From contig NZ_AUMD01000011.1 in assembly GCF_000430505.1 (NCBI RefSeq), positions 186,001 through 250,000 of the forward strand: 64,000 nucleotides of DNA. Reading direction: 5' to 3'. Under the pieces are notes generated by a model. That model saw nothing but the letters and a program-made list of their open reading frames with translations, did no database searches and was not told where the DNA came from. The position numbers and the translations under genes are program-made. This DNA is from Eisenibacter elegans DSM 3317 (lineage in GTDB: Bacteria; Bacteroidota; Bacteroidia; Cytophagales; Microscillaceae). Shown piece after piece: positions 52,037 through 63,125 of the stretch (positions are counted from its first letter, which is position 1; each line of letters starts with the position of its first letter).

Positions 52037-52750
52037 CTACACCATTGCCGGAATGATGTCTTCGGGTGTGTTTTGGGTAAAAAACAGGGTGTTACGTTGC
52101 TGGCGTTGGGCAAAATACTGCTGATAGTGTTGGTCAAAAGCAATGCGTGATTGGAGTGCGGCCTCATATTGACCTATCGTACCCATCCAGAGTTCGCACA
52201 GCTCGCGCACGGCGTGTTGCCCACCTTCCGAAGCTGTGATGTAATCACAGCGCTGATGTGTCAGGGCGAAAGCCCTGTAGAGCGGGCTTGACTGGCGGCG
52301 TACCAAGGAGCGCAGGCCGCAGATTTCGGCCATTCCGAGGTCATTGATGTCATCAAAACTACAGGCTACCTGTTCGGGGCTGAGTTGATGCGCTTGACAC
52401 AGGTGTTTGACGGCGGTGGCTTTGTCACGAATTTTGAAATACACCGCATCCCAATGTTCGCGGGTGGCTAGCTCAATGGCTGTGGGGTTGGGGGCACCCG
52501 TGATGACGGCAAATACGGGCAGCATTCCGTTTTGGAGCCAATAGGCAAAGCGCCATAAGTTGGTTCCCATAGAGTCGGGCTCAGAAAAAGGACTAGGAGT
52601 GCCCTCGCCTTTGTAGCCGGCATTGAACACCCCGTCCCAGTCAAACACAAAAGCACGGATACGCCCAAGGCGTTGGGCAAAATTCTCAAAATCAGGCACA
52701 AACTGCGCCCCTATTTGTCTAAAAGTCTGTTCGAGTTGGGAGTGGTTCAC
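52037..52750 (-). CDS. HAD-superfamily phosphatase, KdsC-like
   Basis: 237 residues. HAD motif I VFDWDGVFNAGY with the catalytic DxD, motif II ITGAPNP, motif III Lys in IRDKATAVKHL, and motif IV FDDINDLGMAEICG. This arrangement without a large cap is like KDO-8-phosphate phosphatase (KdsC) and CMP-KDO-linked enzymes. It is longer than typical KdsC (about 170 residues), with a C-terminal extension rich in Gln. The substrate may be KDO-8-phosphate but is not proven. GTG at 52750. Neighbour proS is unrelated. Confidence 0.8.
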   Translation of the reverse strand: MNHSQLEQTFRQIGAQFVPDFENFAQRLGRIRAFVFDWDGVFNAGYKGEGTPSPFSEPDSMGTNLWRFAYWLQNGMLPVFAVITGAPNPTAIELATREHWDAVYFKIRDKATAVKHLCQAHQLSPEQVACSFDDINDLGMAEICGLRSLVRRQSSPLYRAFALTHQRCDYITASEGGQHAVRELCELWMGTIGQYEAALQSRIAFDQHYQQYFAQRQQRNTLFFTQNTPEDIIPAMV

Positions 52751-52769
52751 GGGTGGATGCGGAGTTACG

Positions 52770-52796
52770 AAAAAGACCTCACCAGCGGTGAGGCCT
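52770..52796 (-). terminator. Intrinsic terminator of proS
   Basis: GACCTCACC (52775-52783) pairs with GGTGAGGCC (52787-52795) with a G-T pair, followed on the minus strand by TTTTTCG. Confidence 0.85.
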
Positions 52797-52812
52797 TTCC
52801 CTATGTGGTGGA

Positions 52813-54297
52813 TTAGTAGGCAATGGCAAAAAGTACACGCTGTGCAGAAGGCTTTCCGGTAACGATGCAGTTGCCGGGCTCAGGCTGCCCCTCTAAGGGG
52901 ATGCAGCGGATGGTAGCCTTGGTTTCGGCCTTGATGCGCTCTTCGGTTTCAGGCGTTCCGTCCCAATGAGCGGCAATAAAGCCTGCTTTGGTTTGGAGCA
53001 GTGTTTTGAATTCTTCGTAGCTGTTGGCCGTGTGTGTATTGGCTTGGCGGAAGTCGAGCGCCTTTTGATATATGCTTTGTTGCATCTCTTCCAATATTTG
53101 GGTGACGGTAGGCAGCACGTCGGCCAGTGGTACCGAAAGTTTGTCTTCCTTGCTGGGTTTGTCGCGGCGTGCTAGCTCTACGGTTTGGTTTTCGAGGTCT
53201 CTCAAGCCAATAGCCAAGCGCACGGGTACTCCTTTCAGCTCCCAGTCGGCAAATTTAAAGCCGGGGGTTTGGGTGTCGCGGTCGTCGAGCTTGACACGGA
53301 TGCCCTGCGCGGTGAGTTGTTTTTTGAGTCGGTGGCAGTGGTCGAGCAGCTCGGCCTTTTGGGTATCTCCTTTGAAGATAGGCACAATCACCACTTGGTG
53401 GGGGGCTAGGCGTGGCGGCAGTACGAGGCCGAGGTCGTCGGAGTGCGCCATAATGAGGGCACCCATCAGGCGGGTACTTACGCCCCAAGATGTCCCCCAA
53501 ACGTACTCCAGCTGCCCTTGTTGGTTGGCAAACTGCACATCGAAGGCTTTGGCAAAATTTTGCCCCAAGAAGTGCGAAGTACCGGCTTGCAGCGCCTTGC
53601 CGTCTTGCATCAAGGCTTCGATACAGAAAGTTTCCTCAGCGCCTGCAAAGCGTTCGTTGGCTGATTTTACGCCCTTGACCACGGGTAGTGCCATAAACTC
53701 TTCGGCAAAGGTGGCATACACATTCATCATCTGTACGGCCTCTTGCATGGCCTCTTCGCGGGTGGCGTGGGCGGTGTGTCCTTCTTGCCAAAGGAACTCA
53801 GCGGTGCGCAGGAACAGGCGCGTGCGCATTTCCCAACGTACCACATTGGCCCATTGGTTGACAAGGATTGGCAGGTCGCGGTACGACTGTATCCAGTTTT
53901 TATAAGTACTCCAGATGACCGTCTCAGACGTAGGCCGCACAATTAGTTCCTCTTCAAGCTTGGCGTCGGGGTCGACGATGACACCTGAGCCATCTTCACT
54001 GTTTTTGAGGCGATAGTGCGTTACCACAGCACATTCCTTGGCAAAGCCCTCGACGTGAGCGGCTTCTTTGCTCAAGTAAGACTTGGGGATAAACAACGGA
54101 AAATAGGCATTGACGTGGCCGGTTTCCTTAAACATCCGGTCTAGTTCGGCCTGCATTTTTTCCCAAATGGCATACCCATAGGGTTTGATGACCATACAGC
54201 CGCGCACGGGGGAGTTTTCGGCCAAATCCGCTTTTTTGACCAATTCGTTGTACCAAGCAGAATAATCTTCGCTACGTTTGGGCAGTCCTTTGCTCAT
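52813..54297 (-). CDS. proS: Prolyl-tRNA synthetase, archaeal/eukaryote type
   Basis: 494 residues. Class II synthetase of the short ProRS type without the bacterial editing insertion. Motif 2 region [26 protein letters not shown], motif 3-like [32 protein letters not shown], and a C-terminal zinc-binding-like domain ending VLFAIAY. This type is normal in Bacteroidota. ATG 54297 ([20 protein letters not shown]) is the right start; the frame to 54447 overlaps the neighbouring gene. Single gene with its own terminator. Confidence 0.95.
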   Translation of the reverse strand: MSKGLPKRSEDYSAWYNELVKKADLAENSPVRGCMVIKPYGYAIWEKMQAELDRMFKETGHVNAYFPLFIPKSYLSKEAAHVEGFAKECAVVTHYRLKNSEDGSGVIVDPDAKLEEELIVRPTSETVIWSTYKNWIQSYRDLPILVNQWANVVRWEMRTRLFLRTAEFLWQEGHTAHATREEAMQEAVQMMNVYATFAEEFMALPVVKGVKSANERFAGAEETFCIEALMQDGKALQAGTSHFLGQNFAKAFDVQFANQQGQLEYVWGTSWGVSTRLMGALIMAHSDDLGLVLPPRLAPHQVVIVPIFKGDTQKAELLDHCHRLKKQLTAQGIRVKLDDRDTQTPGFKFADWELKGVPVRLAIGLRDLENQTVELARRDKPSKEDKLSVPLADVLPTVTQILEEMQQSIYQKALDFRQANTHTANSYEEFKTLLQTKAGFIAAHWDGTPETEERIKAETKATIRCIPLEGQPEPGNCIVTGKPSAQRVLFAIAY

Positions 54298-54430
54298 AAT
54301 CGAGGGGGGCAATATCAAAGTTGTGAGTATTGAGCCAATACTTTGGCGTATGCAAAGTTGGTCTAGTTTTTTGAGAACTACAAATTTTGTCTTTTGCCCG
54401 TAGTTACTCCACGGGCAAAGAATACATTGT

Positions 54431-57400
54431 TCAGAGCTTGACAGCAATCAGCAGGATGTCATCCCGCTGTTCGGTATCTTTCATATATTGGTCGAGGTAT
54501 TTTTCGAGGGCTTGTTGTTGTTGGTCGAGTGGTTGGGCAGCGATGTTTCCGAGCAAAGTTCTGAATTGTGCGCGACCGATTTTGCGCCGTCGCACATCGT
54601 TTTGGTCTTCGTAACCATCCGAACCAGTATATACCACCGAGCCTTTTTGTAAAACAACCGTGTGGTTGTTGAACCGTAGCCGAGGGTTTTGTAAGCCACC
54701 AATGGCTTTACGATCTCCTTTTAGTTCTTTTAGTTGATCATCGGCGCTATCATAGTACAAGACATCGTGCTTGGCTCCGGCAAAAGTAATGAGGTAGCTG
54801 TCTCGGTCTTGTTTTTTGGCCTTCACAACTGTTACATCCATGCCACTATTGTTTTTGGATTCGCGCTGCATCAAGACCGTCTGTACTTCTTCGTTCAGTT
54901 CGGTCAAGATTTCGGCAGGGTCTGTGATGCGTTTTAGGCGAATGATTTTATCGAGCAAGGTATTGCCGATAAGGGTCATAAACGCCCCAGGGACACCGTG
55001 GCCGGTACAGTCGGCTACGACAAATATGAGTTCGTCCTCGATTTTGTTGAGCCAATAAAAATCTCCTGACACCACATCTTTAGGTCTGTAGAGGATAAAA
55101 TAATTCCTCAACAACATGTCGAGTTTGGTTTTTGGTGGCAAGATAGCCTGTTGGATGGTTCGTGCAGAGTTGATACTGGCATTGATTTTCAGCTCTCGGC
55201 TTTGGAGTTCGCGTACTTGGGCTTCAATAAAATCGCGTTGTGCGTGCAGTTCTTCATTTTGTTGGTTGAGCTGCGCGGTACGCTCTTGTACGATGAGTTC
55301 GAGTGCTTCTTTTTGTTGGTTAATCACACGGATGCGCCAACGATAAATCCCATAGAGGGTGGCCAATACCAACAGTATCACCAACATATGGAAGGCGGTG
55401 TATTGATAAAAATAGGGCTTGATATAAAGCGTTACACTGGCTCCGGTTTCGTTCCATAAGCCATCATTGTTGGAGGCTTGTACCCTGAAGGTATATTGGC
55501 CGGGGGGTAGGCTGGTGTAGCTGATACTACGCTCTTGGGTCAGCGTCCATTCATTGTCGAAGCCTTCGAGCTTGTATTTGAAAAACACATTGTCGGCGGC
55601 TATGAAGCTCAGCGCCGTAAACTCAAAGTTGAGTCGTCGCCAGCCTTGGGCTAAGCTGAGGGTTTGAGACAGGTACTGGGCGGGTGCAAAGCTTTGGCCT
55701 TCGGTTGCAATGCGCTCGATGTATACAGCGGGTTTATGAGGGTTTTGTGGGATTTTGTTGGGGTTGATAATCGAAAGCCCGCCCAGCGTCGGAATGAGAA
55801 TCCGTCCGTCAGGCGTTTGGCAGAGGTGTACTGCGCCCGTACATTCGCTGCTAGCCATCCCGTCTTTGTCTGTAAAGACCTGTGGGTGTATTCGGGTATT
55901 TTTGCCTGTGAGGAAATCTTGTATTTCTTGCTGCGCCACCCGGCTCAATCCCATATTGGTACTCAACCAAAGATAGCCTTTGTTGTCGGCCACCAAATCG
56001 AAAATACTCTCACTCGGTAGGCCCTCTTTACTGGTGATGGTGTTGATAGTGCCATTGGGCATCACAATGGCCAAACCGCTGCCGGTGGCAATCCACAGTT
56101 GTTTTTGAGCTACTTGCTCATACACGGCAAAGGTCAGGTTGTCGGGCATTCCGCTTTCTGTGTTCCATACCTTTTTTATGCGCAGGTTTTTATCCAATAT
56201 GGCCACGCCGCCATTATTGCTCACTACGGCCACCTCACCGTTGGCCAGGGGTTTTATCTGCATCACAAAGTCGGAGTGGAGGGTATTTTGGCTTTTGTTG
56301 AGATACCTGAACTGATTGGTTGTGGGGTTGAGAATGGCAATTCCGCCGGCACGGCTGCCAATCCATACTTGCCCGTCGGGGCTTATCCATAGATAGCGCG
56401 CTTGTTCGTCTTTGAGGCCATTTTTGGTATTGTAGAAGGTTTCGGAGCCATCGGGGCGTAGTTGCAACACACCTTTATATGAAGCAATCCATAGGGAGCC
56501 ATCTGGAGCCATTGCCAAATGGCGGATGCGCTCTGTGCCAAACTGTTGCTTGGTGGGTAAGGTACTGATGCGCCCGTTGGCTTCGATGACATTGACCACA
56601 CCATTGTCTGTGCCTACATAAAAACGGTCTTTCCCTACGGCCAATACCCCATTGACGGCGATTGAGGCCAAGCCCTCCCTATAGGTATAATTCAAAAACT
56701 TCCCTTCGCGCAGGCGCAAGAGCCCGTGGCGGTAGAGGCCAATCCACAGTGAGCCCTCGTGGTCGTAGCAGAGAGAGGTTACATAAAGTGGGATTTCGTT
56801 GAGCTTTTCTACAAACTCGATGCCTCTGGCCGTGATGCGCCCCAAGCCGGTAGTAGTACCAAACCAAAGCGTGCCCCGAGCATCTTCCAAAAGAGTATTG
56901 ACGGCATACTTTTCGGTATTAGGCTTTAGCCTGAATCCGGTAGGAGTTTTGGTGTAGATGCCCTTAGAAGTACCTACCAACACTTGGCCAGTTTTGAGTT
57001 TGTACAAACTCAGGATAGGCGCATTGGGCAGGCCGGCGTTTTGCGTCGTATAGTGTTGATATTGATTGCCCTTGGCAATGACCAACCCGTTGTTTTCGGT
57101 GGCAGCCCATAGCCGCCCCTCATCATCAAAAAGCAAGGCTGATATCGTTTGGCCGTTGAGTGGTGCTAGTTGTTTGGCTTGTGTAAACGCCCCCTTCGCC
57201 TTATCCATCACAAAAACCCCATAGCCTACCGTACCTATCCAAAGCTGAGAGTTTTGAGGGTCTTCGGTAATGGCAATCACCGGACGGTTGGGATACCCTT
57301 GTCTACTTCCATAATGCACCAACTGCTGGTTTTGGTAAGCGGTAAGCCCACCATTACCCGTAGTGCCAAACCACAATGTTCCGTTGGCGCTTTCATATGC

Positions 57401-57694
57401 CGCATCAAAGGTGATAGACGTAAGCCCCTCCACATTCGAAGGGGTAAACAACTGAAAATTAGCCCCGTCAAATCGATTCAGCCCCATAAACGAGCCTGCC
57501 CATAGATACCCATCTTTGCTTTGTTTGACCTCATTGATGATACTCGACGACAACCCCTTGTTTACATCCCAGTTATCGGCGATGTATTGTGTCAAAGCCA
57601 GTTGGGGGTTAAGCCCTTGCGCAAAACCGTATCCTACTGTCCCCAACCACAAAGTCCCCATCAGGGCAAGTATCTGTGTTCTGTTCCAACCCAT
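54431..57694 (-). CDS. Two-component-regulator propeller sensor with Y_Y_Y domain and PP2C/SpoIIE output
   Basis: 1087 residues. A signal peptide (about 1-25, ending YGFAQ) is followed by about 650 residues of repeated [32 protein letters not shown] units, a pair of seven-bladed periplasmic propellers. A Y_Y_Y domain follows at about 700-765 ([33 protein letters not shown]), then one transmembrane helix ([16 protein letters not shown]) and a coiled coil. A cytoplasmic SpoIIE-type phosphatase ends the protein ([35 protein letters not shown]). It is a histidine-kinase-like sensor whose kinase is replaced by a phosphatase. ATG 57694 gives the signal peptide; the longer frame to 57952 is rejected. 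Confidence 0.9.
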   Translation of the reverse strand: MGWNRTQILALMGTLWLGTVGYGFAQGLNPQLALTQYIADNWDVNKGLSSSIINEVKQSKDGYLWAGSFMGLNRFDGANFQLFTPSNVEGLTSITFDAAYESANGTLWFGTTGNGGLTAYQNQQLVHYGSRQGYPNRPVIAITEDPQNSQLWIGTVGYGVFVMDKAKGAFTQAKQLAPLNGQTISALLFDDEGRLWAATENNGLVIAKGNQYQHYTTQNAGLPNAPILSLYKLKTGQVLVGTSKGIYTKTPTGFRLKPNTEKYAVNTLLEDARGTLWFGTTTGLGRITARGIEFVEKLNEIPLYVTSLCYDHEGSLWIGLYRHGLLRLREGKFLNYTYREGLASIAVNGVLAVGKDRFYVGTDNGVVNVIEANGRISTLPTKQQFGTERIRHLAMAPDGSLWIASYKGVLQLRPDGSETFYNTKNGLKDEQARYLWISPDGQVWIGSRAGGIAILNPTTNQFRYLNKSQNTLHSDFVMQIKPLANGEVAVVSNNGGVAILDKNLRIKKVWNTESGMPDNLTFAVYEQVAQKQLWIATGSGLAIVMPNGTINTITSKEGLPSESIFDLVADNKGYLWLSTNMGLSRVAQQEIQDFLTGKNTRIHPQVFTDKDGMASSECTGAVHLCQTPDGRILIPTLGGLSIINPNKIPQNPHKPAVYIERIATEGQSFAPAQYLSQTLSLAQGWRRLNFEFTALSFIAADNVFFKYKLEGFDNEWTLTQERSISYTSLPPGQYTFRVQASNNDGLWNETGASVTLYIKPYFYQYTAFHMLVILLVLATLYGIYRWRIRVINQQKEALELIVQERTAQLNQQNEELHAQRDFIEAQVRELQSRELKINASINSARTIQQAILPPKTKLDMLLRNYFILYRPKDVVSGDFYWLNKIEDELIFVVADCTGHGVPGAFMTLIGNTLLDKIIRLKRITDPAEILTELNEEVQTVLMQRESKNNSGMDVTVVKAKKQDRDSYLITFAGAKHDVLYYDSADDQLKELKGDRKAIGGLQNPRLRFNNHTVVLQKGSVVYTGSDGYEDQNDVRRRKIGRAQFRTLLGNIAAQPLDQQQQALEKYLDQYMKDTEQRDDILLIAVKL

Positions 57695-57716
57695 ATAACA
57701 ATACCTTATAGTGATG

Positions 57717-57819
57717 TACCCAATCAAAATTGGTTTGGGAAATCTACACGCTGAAAATCCTTTAGAATCAAGAAAATAAAACCCTGTCAATTCGCCAAAA
57801 TCCAGCGAATCTTGGTATA
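57717..57819 (+). repeat. Interspersed repeat (TACCCAATC family), stand-alone copy
   Basis: Starts TACCCAATCAAAATTGG and continues through CTGAAAATCCTTTAGAATC and AAACCCTGTCAATTCG to GAATCTTGGTATA. It matches the insert at 37581-37672. It lies upstream of the propeller sensor gene. Confidence 0.65.
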
Positions 57820-57958
57820 AACTTGGGGAGTTAGGCATATTGTACCTACCCTCTACAAAAGCCGCCTCACAAAAAATCGGCACTCCCAAACAAGATAAAC
57901 GACAAAGTTGTAGAGATGTTGGGCACTGGGATAAATTAGTTGCAAAACGCAAGTGTAT

Positions 57959-58639
57959 CTAGCGTCCTTTCAGAATCCACTGAGGCAACAGTAATAGCAA
58001 GGCCAACATCACACCAAACAGATGTGTGATAGAAATGCCGACATATGCCAATACGGTTGCTTGCCATCGCAGCAATGCCGCCGGCAAGGTGCCATAGCCA
58101 AAAATAAGCTGAATGACGGCCCAAAATGGACGTTCGAAATTGCCTTGCAAAAGATACCAAGAAGCAAAAGCAAGTGCTATTATCGCCGCCAGAACGACAG
58201 TAACAATCGTCAAGAATAAGATTAGTGCTTCTAACAAAAGCAACATAGAAACCAACTGCCATACGAACACCGCCCAGCGCTTGGTTGGGCTGAAGATAGG
58301 GGAGGCCTGCCCTGCCTTGAGTGCTTGGTGATGCGCCAAAAATGCTTTTTGTCCATTATTGGCAAGCCAAATACATAGTCCCAAAATACACAGGGGAGGC
58401 AAAATACTAACAAAAAAATCAAACCCAAATTGAGTGTAGGGGATGTTGGACAACAACGAAAGCAGCCATAAAACCAAAAAAAATACCCCCAATCCAAAAA
58501 GCATACGGTAAGTCTGTTGTGCCAAATACACAAACAAATGCCAGTCTGAAGGGGCAGATGGGCTGGTGCCAATGAATTTGCAAAACAATAAGCGCCAAGC
58601 GCTCCCAAAAGATAGTTGGGTAATCGGGGGAATAGACAT
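57959..58639 (-). CDS. Integral membrane protein, unknown
   Basis: 226 residues with about four to five hydrophobic segments (LFGLGVFFLVLWLLSLLS, ILPPLCILGLCIWL, LVSMLLLLEALILFLTIVTV, GISITHLFGVMLALLLLL). No recognised motif or family. ATG at 58639; a TTG/other start six residues upstream is possible. It is separated from the propeller gene by a 264-base gap with a repeat, so probably a separate unit. Nearby dnaE runs the other way. Confidence 0.75.
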   Translation of the reverse strand: MSIPPITQLSFGSAWRLLFCKFIGTSPSAPSDWHLFVYLAQQTYRMLFGLGVFFLVLWLLSLLSNIPYTQFGFDFFVSILPPLCILGLCIWLANNGQKAFLAHHQALKAGQASPIFSPTKRWAVFVWQLVSMLLLLEALILFLTIVTVVLAAIIALAFASWYLLQGNFERPFWAVIQLIFGYGTLPAALLRWQATVLAYVGISITHLFGVMLALLLLLPQWILKGR

Positions 58640-58940
58640 AAGACTTGAACAACACAATGTGAGAGAGGTAAACCTCGCTAAAGTAACAATAAACGGTGAG
58701 ATATATACTTAATCGAAAGTGATACCAAGGTTTATTTGATTTGAAAATCCACTGGATTGTGTGATAAACAGCGGCGTATACCCAATCAAAATTGGTGTTG
58801 CTGATTTTGCCTTGGCTTGATGGGTTTCGTATCACAAAAAATGTCTGCTATTACGCCCAAAGACCTAGGCAAAAGCTACGCATTTGACCTGTTTTTTGTA
58901 ACTTGCCTTCAGCTTTTCTGTAGACCAACGCGCTGGCTGT
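58640..58940. other. Divergent region between the membrane-protein gene and dnaE
   Basis: About 300 bases. It contains a short copy of the TACCCAATC repeat (TACCCAATCAAAATTGG, 58779-58795) and no other clear element. Confidence 0.5.
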
Positions 58941-61900
58941 ATGTACCTCATTTTCGACACCGAAACCACCGGGCTTCCCAAAAATTACGACGCTCCTCAT
59001 ACCGACCTCGACAACTGGCCACGACTGGTTCAGTTGGCGTGGCAGTTGCACGATGCGCAGGGGCGGCTTGTGCGGGCACAAAACCTGATTGTACAACCCG
59101 ACGGGTTTACCATTCCCTTCAACGCCGAAAAAATACACGGCATCTCCACCGAGCTGGCCAAAGAAGAGGGTTTGCCCTTGGCAGAGGTGCTGCAGGTGTT
59201 TGCCCAAGATATTGCCCAAGCCTCCTTACTCATCGGCCACAATGTGGGCTTCGACCTCAACATTATGGGCGCGGAGTTTTTGCGTGCCAATATGGAGAGC
59301 GCCTTGTTTGATCGCGCCGTTTTTGACAGCAGCAGCGAGGCTGTAGCAGAATTTACCCAAATCCCCGGGGGGCGTGGGGGGAAGTTTAAGTTTCCGAAGC
59401 TCATCGAGCTGCACGAAAAACTATTTGGAGAGGGCTTTGACGCAGCACACGACGCAGCCTATGACGTAGCCGCTACCGCCCGTTGTTTTTTCGGACTTCT
59501 ACACCAGGGCATCGCACAACCTATAGACGAAACACCTCTGGTCGATATCCGCTATGAGGCTCCTGTGCTTGAAGAGGCTAATTTTGTCAAGAAAAAAAGC
59601 AGTGCCAATGCCATCCCGGCGCAGTTTCGTGGCCAGTTGGAACAGCCCGTACCCTTCAGCCACCTGTATGTGCATACACAGTTTTCTATTTTGCAGAGCA
59701 CGGCCAATATCAAAAAGCTCATCGCCAAGGCCAAGGCCAACGGGATGGAGGCTATCGGCATTACTGACTTGGGCAATATGCACGTGGCCTACAATGCCGT
59801 AGAAGAAGGCGCAGCCCAGGGCCTGAAGGTGATTATGGGATGTGAGGTATATGTGGCCGAAGAGCGACTCAAAAAGCAGTTTACCAAGGGCAACCCCGAC
59901 CGTCGTTTTCAGCAGGTTTTGCTGGCTACTGACCAAGCGGCTTATCATCGTTTGTCGGAGTTGGTTTCGTTGGGCTATACCGAGGGATATTATGCAGGCT
60001 TCCCAAGGGTAGACAAGGCGCTGATAGCCGAACACGCCGAAGGACTGATAGCGCTCACAGGAGGGCTTTCGGGCGAAATACCCAACCTCATCCTCAATAG
60101 GGGCGAACACGAGGCCGAAGAGGCTTTCCGTTGGTGGAAGGAGACCTTCGGCAACAATTTTTATGTGTCTTTACAGCGGCACGGCCTGCCCGAAGAAGAC
60201 CGCGTCAATGCCGTTTTGCTCAGGTTTGCAGCCAAGTACGATGTCAAGCCCGTGGCCATACACGATTGTTATTACCTCGACCGTAAGGATGCCGACGCAC
60301 ACGACTCACTGCTCTGTGTGAAGGATGGGGAGAAAAAGAGCACTCCCATTGGGTTTGGCCGTGGTACACGCTTCGGAATGCCCAATGACGACTATTACTT
60401 CAAGAGCCAAGAGGAGATGAACGAGCTGTTTTCGGATATTCCAGTGGCGCTCGAAAACCTACAAGAGGTGATTGACAAATGTAGCCCTATCAAGCTTTCG
60501 CGGGATATTCTGATGCCCCGTTATGAAATTCCGGCTGAGTTTGAAGACCAAGATGATTACCTCCGCCACCTGAGCTACGAGGGGGCGAAGCAAAAATATG
60601 GAGAGATTACTCCCGAAATACGCGACCGCCTCGACCTAGAGCTGAAGGTCATCAAGGATATGGGCTTTCCGGGCTACTTCTTGATTGTGCAAGACTTTAT
60701 GAACGAAGCTCGCCGGCGCGGTGTTTCGGTAGGGCCGGGACGTGGTTCGGCTGCCGGCTCGGCAGTGGCCTTTTGTATCGGGATTACCAACATTGACCCT
60801 ATCCGGTATAACCTCCTCTTCGAGCGCTTTTTGAACCCTGAGCGGGTCTCGATGCCTGATATTGACATCGACTTTGACGACGAAGGCCGTCAGGAGGTAA
60901 TCAACTATGTGGTCGAGAAGTATGGCAAAAACCAAGTGGCTCAAATCATTACCTATGGTACGATGGCCGCCAAGATGTCAATCAAAGACGTGGCGCGGGT
61001 GATGGACTTGCCCTTGGCCGAAGGCAACAAAATTGCCAAACTAGTGCCCGAAAAGCCCGGTACTAAGCTCAAAGATGCCATCGAGCAAGAGGCCGAGCTG
61101 CGCATGATTTACCAAGGCGACCCCAAGCTACACCTTGCCTCCAAGGTGCTCCAACAGGCAGTGGTGTTAGAAGGCTCTGTACGCGGTACAGGCATCCACG
61201 CGGCGGGTATCATCATCGCCCCCGACGACATTACGAAGTACATCCCCGTCTGTGTGTCGAAAGATGCTGATTTGTTGGTTACCCAATTTGACGGCAAGGT
61301 GGTAGAGTCTGCCGGGATGCTGAAAATGGACTTTTTGGGGCTCAAAACCCTGACCATTATCCGGGATGCGCTAAGGCTGATAAAGCAGAACAAAGGCATC
61401 GAGATTGACATCGATACCATCCCGCTGGACGATCCCAAGACCTTCGAGCTGTATCAAAAAGGCCAAACCATCGGTACGTTTCAGTTTGAGTCTGAAGGGA
61501 TGCAGATGTACCTGCGCGACCTCAAGCCGACTAATATTGAAGACCTGATTGCGATGAACGCCCTCTACCGTCCGGGGCCGATGCAGTTTATCCCCAACTT
61601 TATCAACCGCAAACACGGCAAAGAACCAGTAGAGTATCCACACGACCTGCTCGAACCCATCCTGAACTATAGCTACGGCATTATGGTCTATCAGGAGCAG
61701 ATTATGCAGACGGCGCAGATTTTGGCCGGCTATACCCTCGGCGGCGCGGATATTCTCCGACGAGCGATGGGTAAGAAAAAGAAAGAGGAGATGGACAAGC
61801 AGCGGGAGATTTTTGTTACGGGTGCCCGCGAAAAAAACAACATCCCCGCCGCCAAGGCCAACGAGATTTTTGATGTGATGCAGAAGTTTGCCGAATACGG

Positions 61901-63125
61901 CTTCAACCGCTCACACTCGGCGGCCTACTCAGTAGTGGCTTACCAAACAGCTTATCTCAAAGCCAATTACCCGGCAGAGTATATGGCTGCTGTGCTGACA
62001 CACAATATGAACAGCATCGAGAAAATCACCTTCTTCATCAAGGAGTGTGAGTCGATGAAGTTGCAAGTCCTCGGGCCGGACATCAACGAAAGTCAGGCTA
62101 CCTTTTCGGTCAATGACCAAGGGCAGATTCGCTTTGGCTTGGCTGCCATCAAGGGTACTGGCGAGGCGGCAGTATCGGCCATCATCCAAGAGCGGGAGGC
62201 CAACGGACCTTTTGGCAGCATCTACGAAGTAGCCAAGCGGCTCAACCTTCGGACGGTCAACAAAAAATCGTTTGAAAGCCTAGCCCAAGCCGGCGCCTTC
62301 GATTCCTTCGGCTTCCACAGAGCACAGTATTTTGTCCCATATCCTACAGAGGCCACTACTTTTCTTGAAAAACTCTTGCGCTATGGTACTGCCTGCCAAG
62401 AGGAGGCCGATAGTGTTTCGTTGTTTGGCGCTGGAGGCAGCGGTATTTCCGAGCCCCCACCGCCCGATGTACCACAGTGGAGTGCTATTGAGAAGTTGGA
62501 GAGAGAAAAAGAGGTGGTTGGTTTTTATATCTCCGGCCATCCGCTGGGCGTGTACAAAGGTGTGGTAGAGCGGCTTTGCAATGCCAACTTGACCAACTAT
62601 ATGACCGTAGGCAAAGGAGGGCAAGGCCTGACCATTGCTGCCGTTATACAGACAGTAGCCCGAAAGCAAACCAAGAACGGTAGCAGTTTTACGACCTTCA
62701 TCGCTGAGGATGAGTATGGTACGGCAGATTTTGCGCTCTTCAACGAACTGCATATGGAATATGGCCAAAGCCTCCAAGCCGGTGATATTGTCTTGCTCAA
62801 AGGCAAGGTACAAACCCGCTACAACACCGACCAACAGGAGTTTCGTATCAGTAGCATCAACCCCATCGAAGACCAACAAACACAGCTCTGCCGAGGGATT
62901 GCCGTGTTGCTCTCTACCAAACAACTGCAAGAGGAAAGCTTCTTACAGCGCTTTGTTAGCGAAATCGAAAAATATCCCGGCGATGCCCAACTACTTATCA
63001 ACATTGCGGCCTTGGAGCAAGACCTAGAGCTTTCGACACGCGCTACCAAGTACCAAGTCCGCTATGACGATGACCTGTTACAATCTCTCGAACAGATGCA
63101 GCTAAAATACAAAGTGTTGTATTAG
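58941..63125 (+). CDS. dnaE: DNA polymerase III alpha subunit with fused N-terminal 3'-5' exonuclease
   Basis: 1394 residues. About 1-180 is a DnaQ-type proofreading exonuclease: FDTETTGLPKN, LIGHNVGFDLNIM and HDAAYDVAATARCF supply the DEDD-type acidic residues. About 240-470 is a PHP domain (HLYVHTQFSILQ, GITDLGNMHVAY). The DnaE polymerase core follows: VGPGRGSAAGSAVAFCIGITNIDP, MPDIDIDFDDEGRQEVI with catalytic Asp residues, GTGIHAAGIIIA, RRAMGKKKKEEMDKQ and FNRSHSAAYSVVAYQTAYLK. A tandem HhH and an OB fold (KGKVQTRYNTDQQEFRI) end the protein. It is the replicative polymerase with its editing activity built in. ATG at 58941. Confidence 0.96.
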   Translation: MYLIFDTETTGLPKNYDAPHTDLDNWPRLVQLAWQLHDAQGRLVRAQNLIVQPDGFTIPFNAEKIHGISTELAKEEGLPLAEVLQVFAQDIAQASLLIGHNVGFDLNIMGAEFLRANMESALFDRAVFDSSSEAVAEFTQIPGGRGGKFKFPKLIELHEKLFGEGFDAAHDAAYDVAATARCFFGLLHQGIAQPIDETPLVDIRYEAPVLEEANFVKKKSSANAIPAQFRGQLEQPVPFSHLYVHTQFSILQSTANIKKLIAKAKANGMEAIGITDLGNMHVAYNAVEEGAAQGLKVIMGCEVYVAEERLKKQFTKGNPDRRFQQVLLATDQAAYHRLSELVSLGYTEGYYAGFPRVDKALIAEHAEGLIALTGGLSGEIPNLILNRGEHEAEEAFRWWKETFGNNFYVSLQRHGLPEEDRVNAVLLRFAAKYDVKPVAIHDCYYLDRKDADAHDSLLCVKDGEKKSTPIGFGRGTRFGMPNDDYYFKSQEEMNELFSDIPVALENLQEVIDKCSPIKLSRDILMPRYEIPAEFEDQDDYLRHLSYEGAKQKYGEITPEIRDRLDLELKVIKDMGFPGYFLIVQDFMNEARRRGVSVGPGRGSAAGSAVAFCIGITNIDPIRYNLLFERFLNPERVSMPDIDIDFDDEGRQEVINYVVEKYGKNQVAQIITYGTMAAKMSIKDVARVMDLPLAEGNKIAKLVPEKPGTKLKDAIEQEAELRMIYQGDPKLHLASKVLQQAVVLEGSVRGTGIHAAGIIIAPDDITKYIPVCVSKDADLLVTQFDGKVVESAGMLKMDFLGLKTLTIIRDALRLIKQNKGIEIDIDTIPLDDPKTFELYQKGQTIGTFQFESEGMQMYLRDLKPTNIEDLIAMNALYRPGPMQFIPNFINRKHGKEPVEYPHDLLEPILNYSYGIMVYQEQIMQTAQILAGYTLGGADILRRAMGKKKKEEMDKQREIFVTGAREKNNIPAAKANEIFDVMQKFAEYGFNRSHSAAYSVVAYQTAYLKANYPAEYMAAVLTHNMNSIEKITFFIKECESMKLQVLGPDINESQATFSVNDQGQIRFGLAAIKGTGEAAVSAIIQEREANGPFGSIYEVAKRLNLRTVNKKSFESLAQAGAFDSFGFHRAQYFVPYPTEATTFLEKLLRYGTACQEEADSVSLFGAGGSGISEPPPPDVPQWSAIEKLEREKEVVGFYISGHPLGVYKGVVERLCNANLTNYMTVGKGGQGLTIAAVIQTVARKQTKNGSSFTTFIAEDEYGTADFALFNELHMEYGQSLQAGDIVLLKGKVQTRYNTDQQEFRISSINPIEDQQTQLCRGIAVLLSTKQLQEESFLQRFVSEIEKYPGDAQLLINIAALEQDLELSTRATKYQVRYDDDLLQSLEQMQLKYKVLY

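Noticed and set aside
57695-57952. N-terminal extension of the propeller sensor
   Set aside because: It would place the signal peptide inside the protein and it runs through a dispersed repeat.
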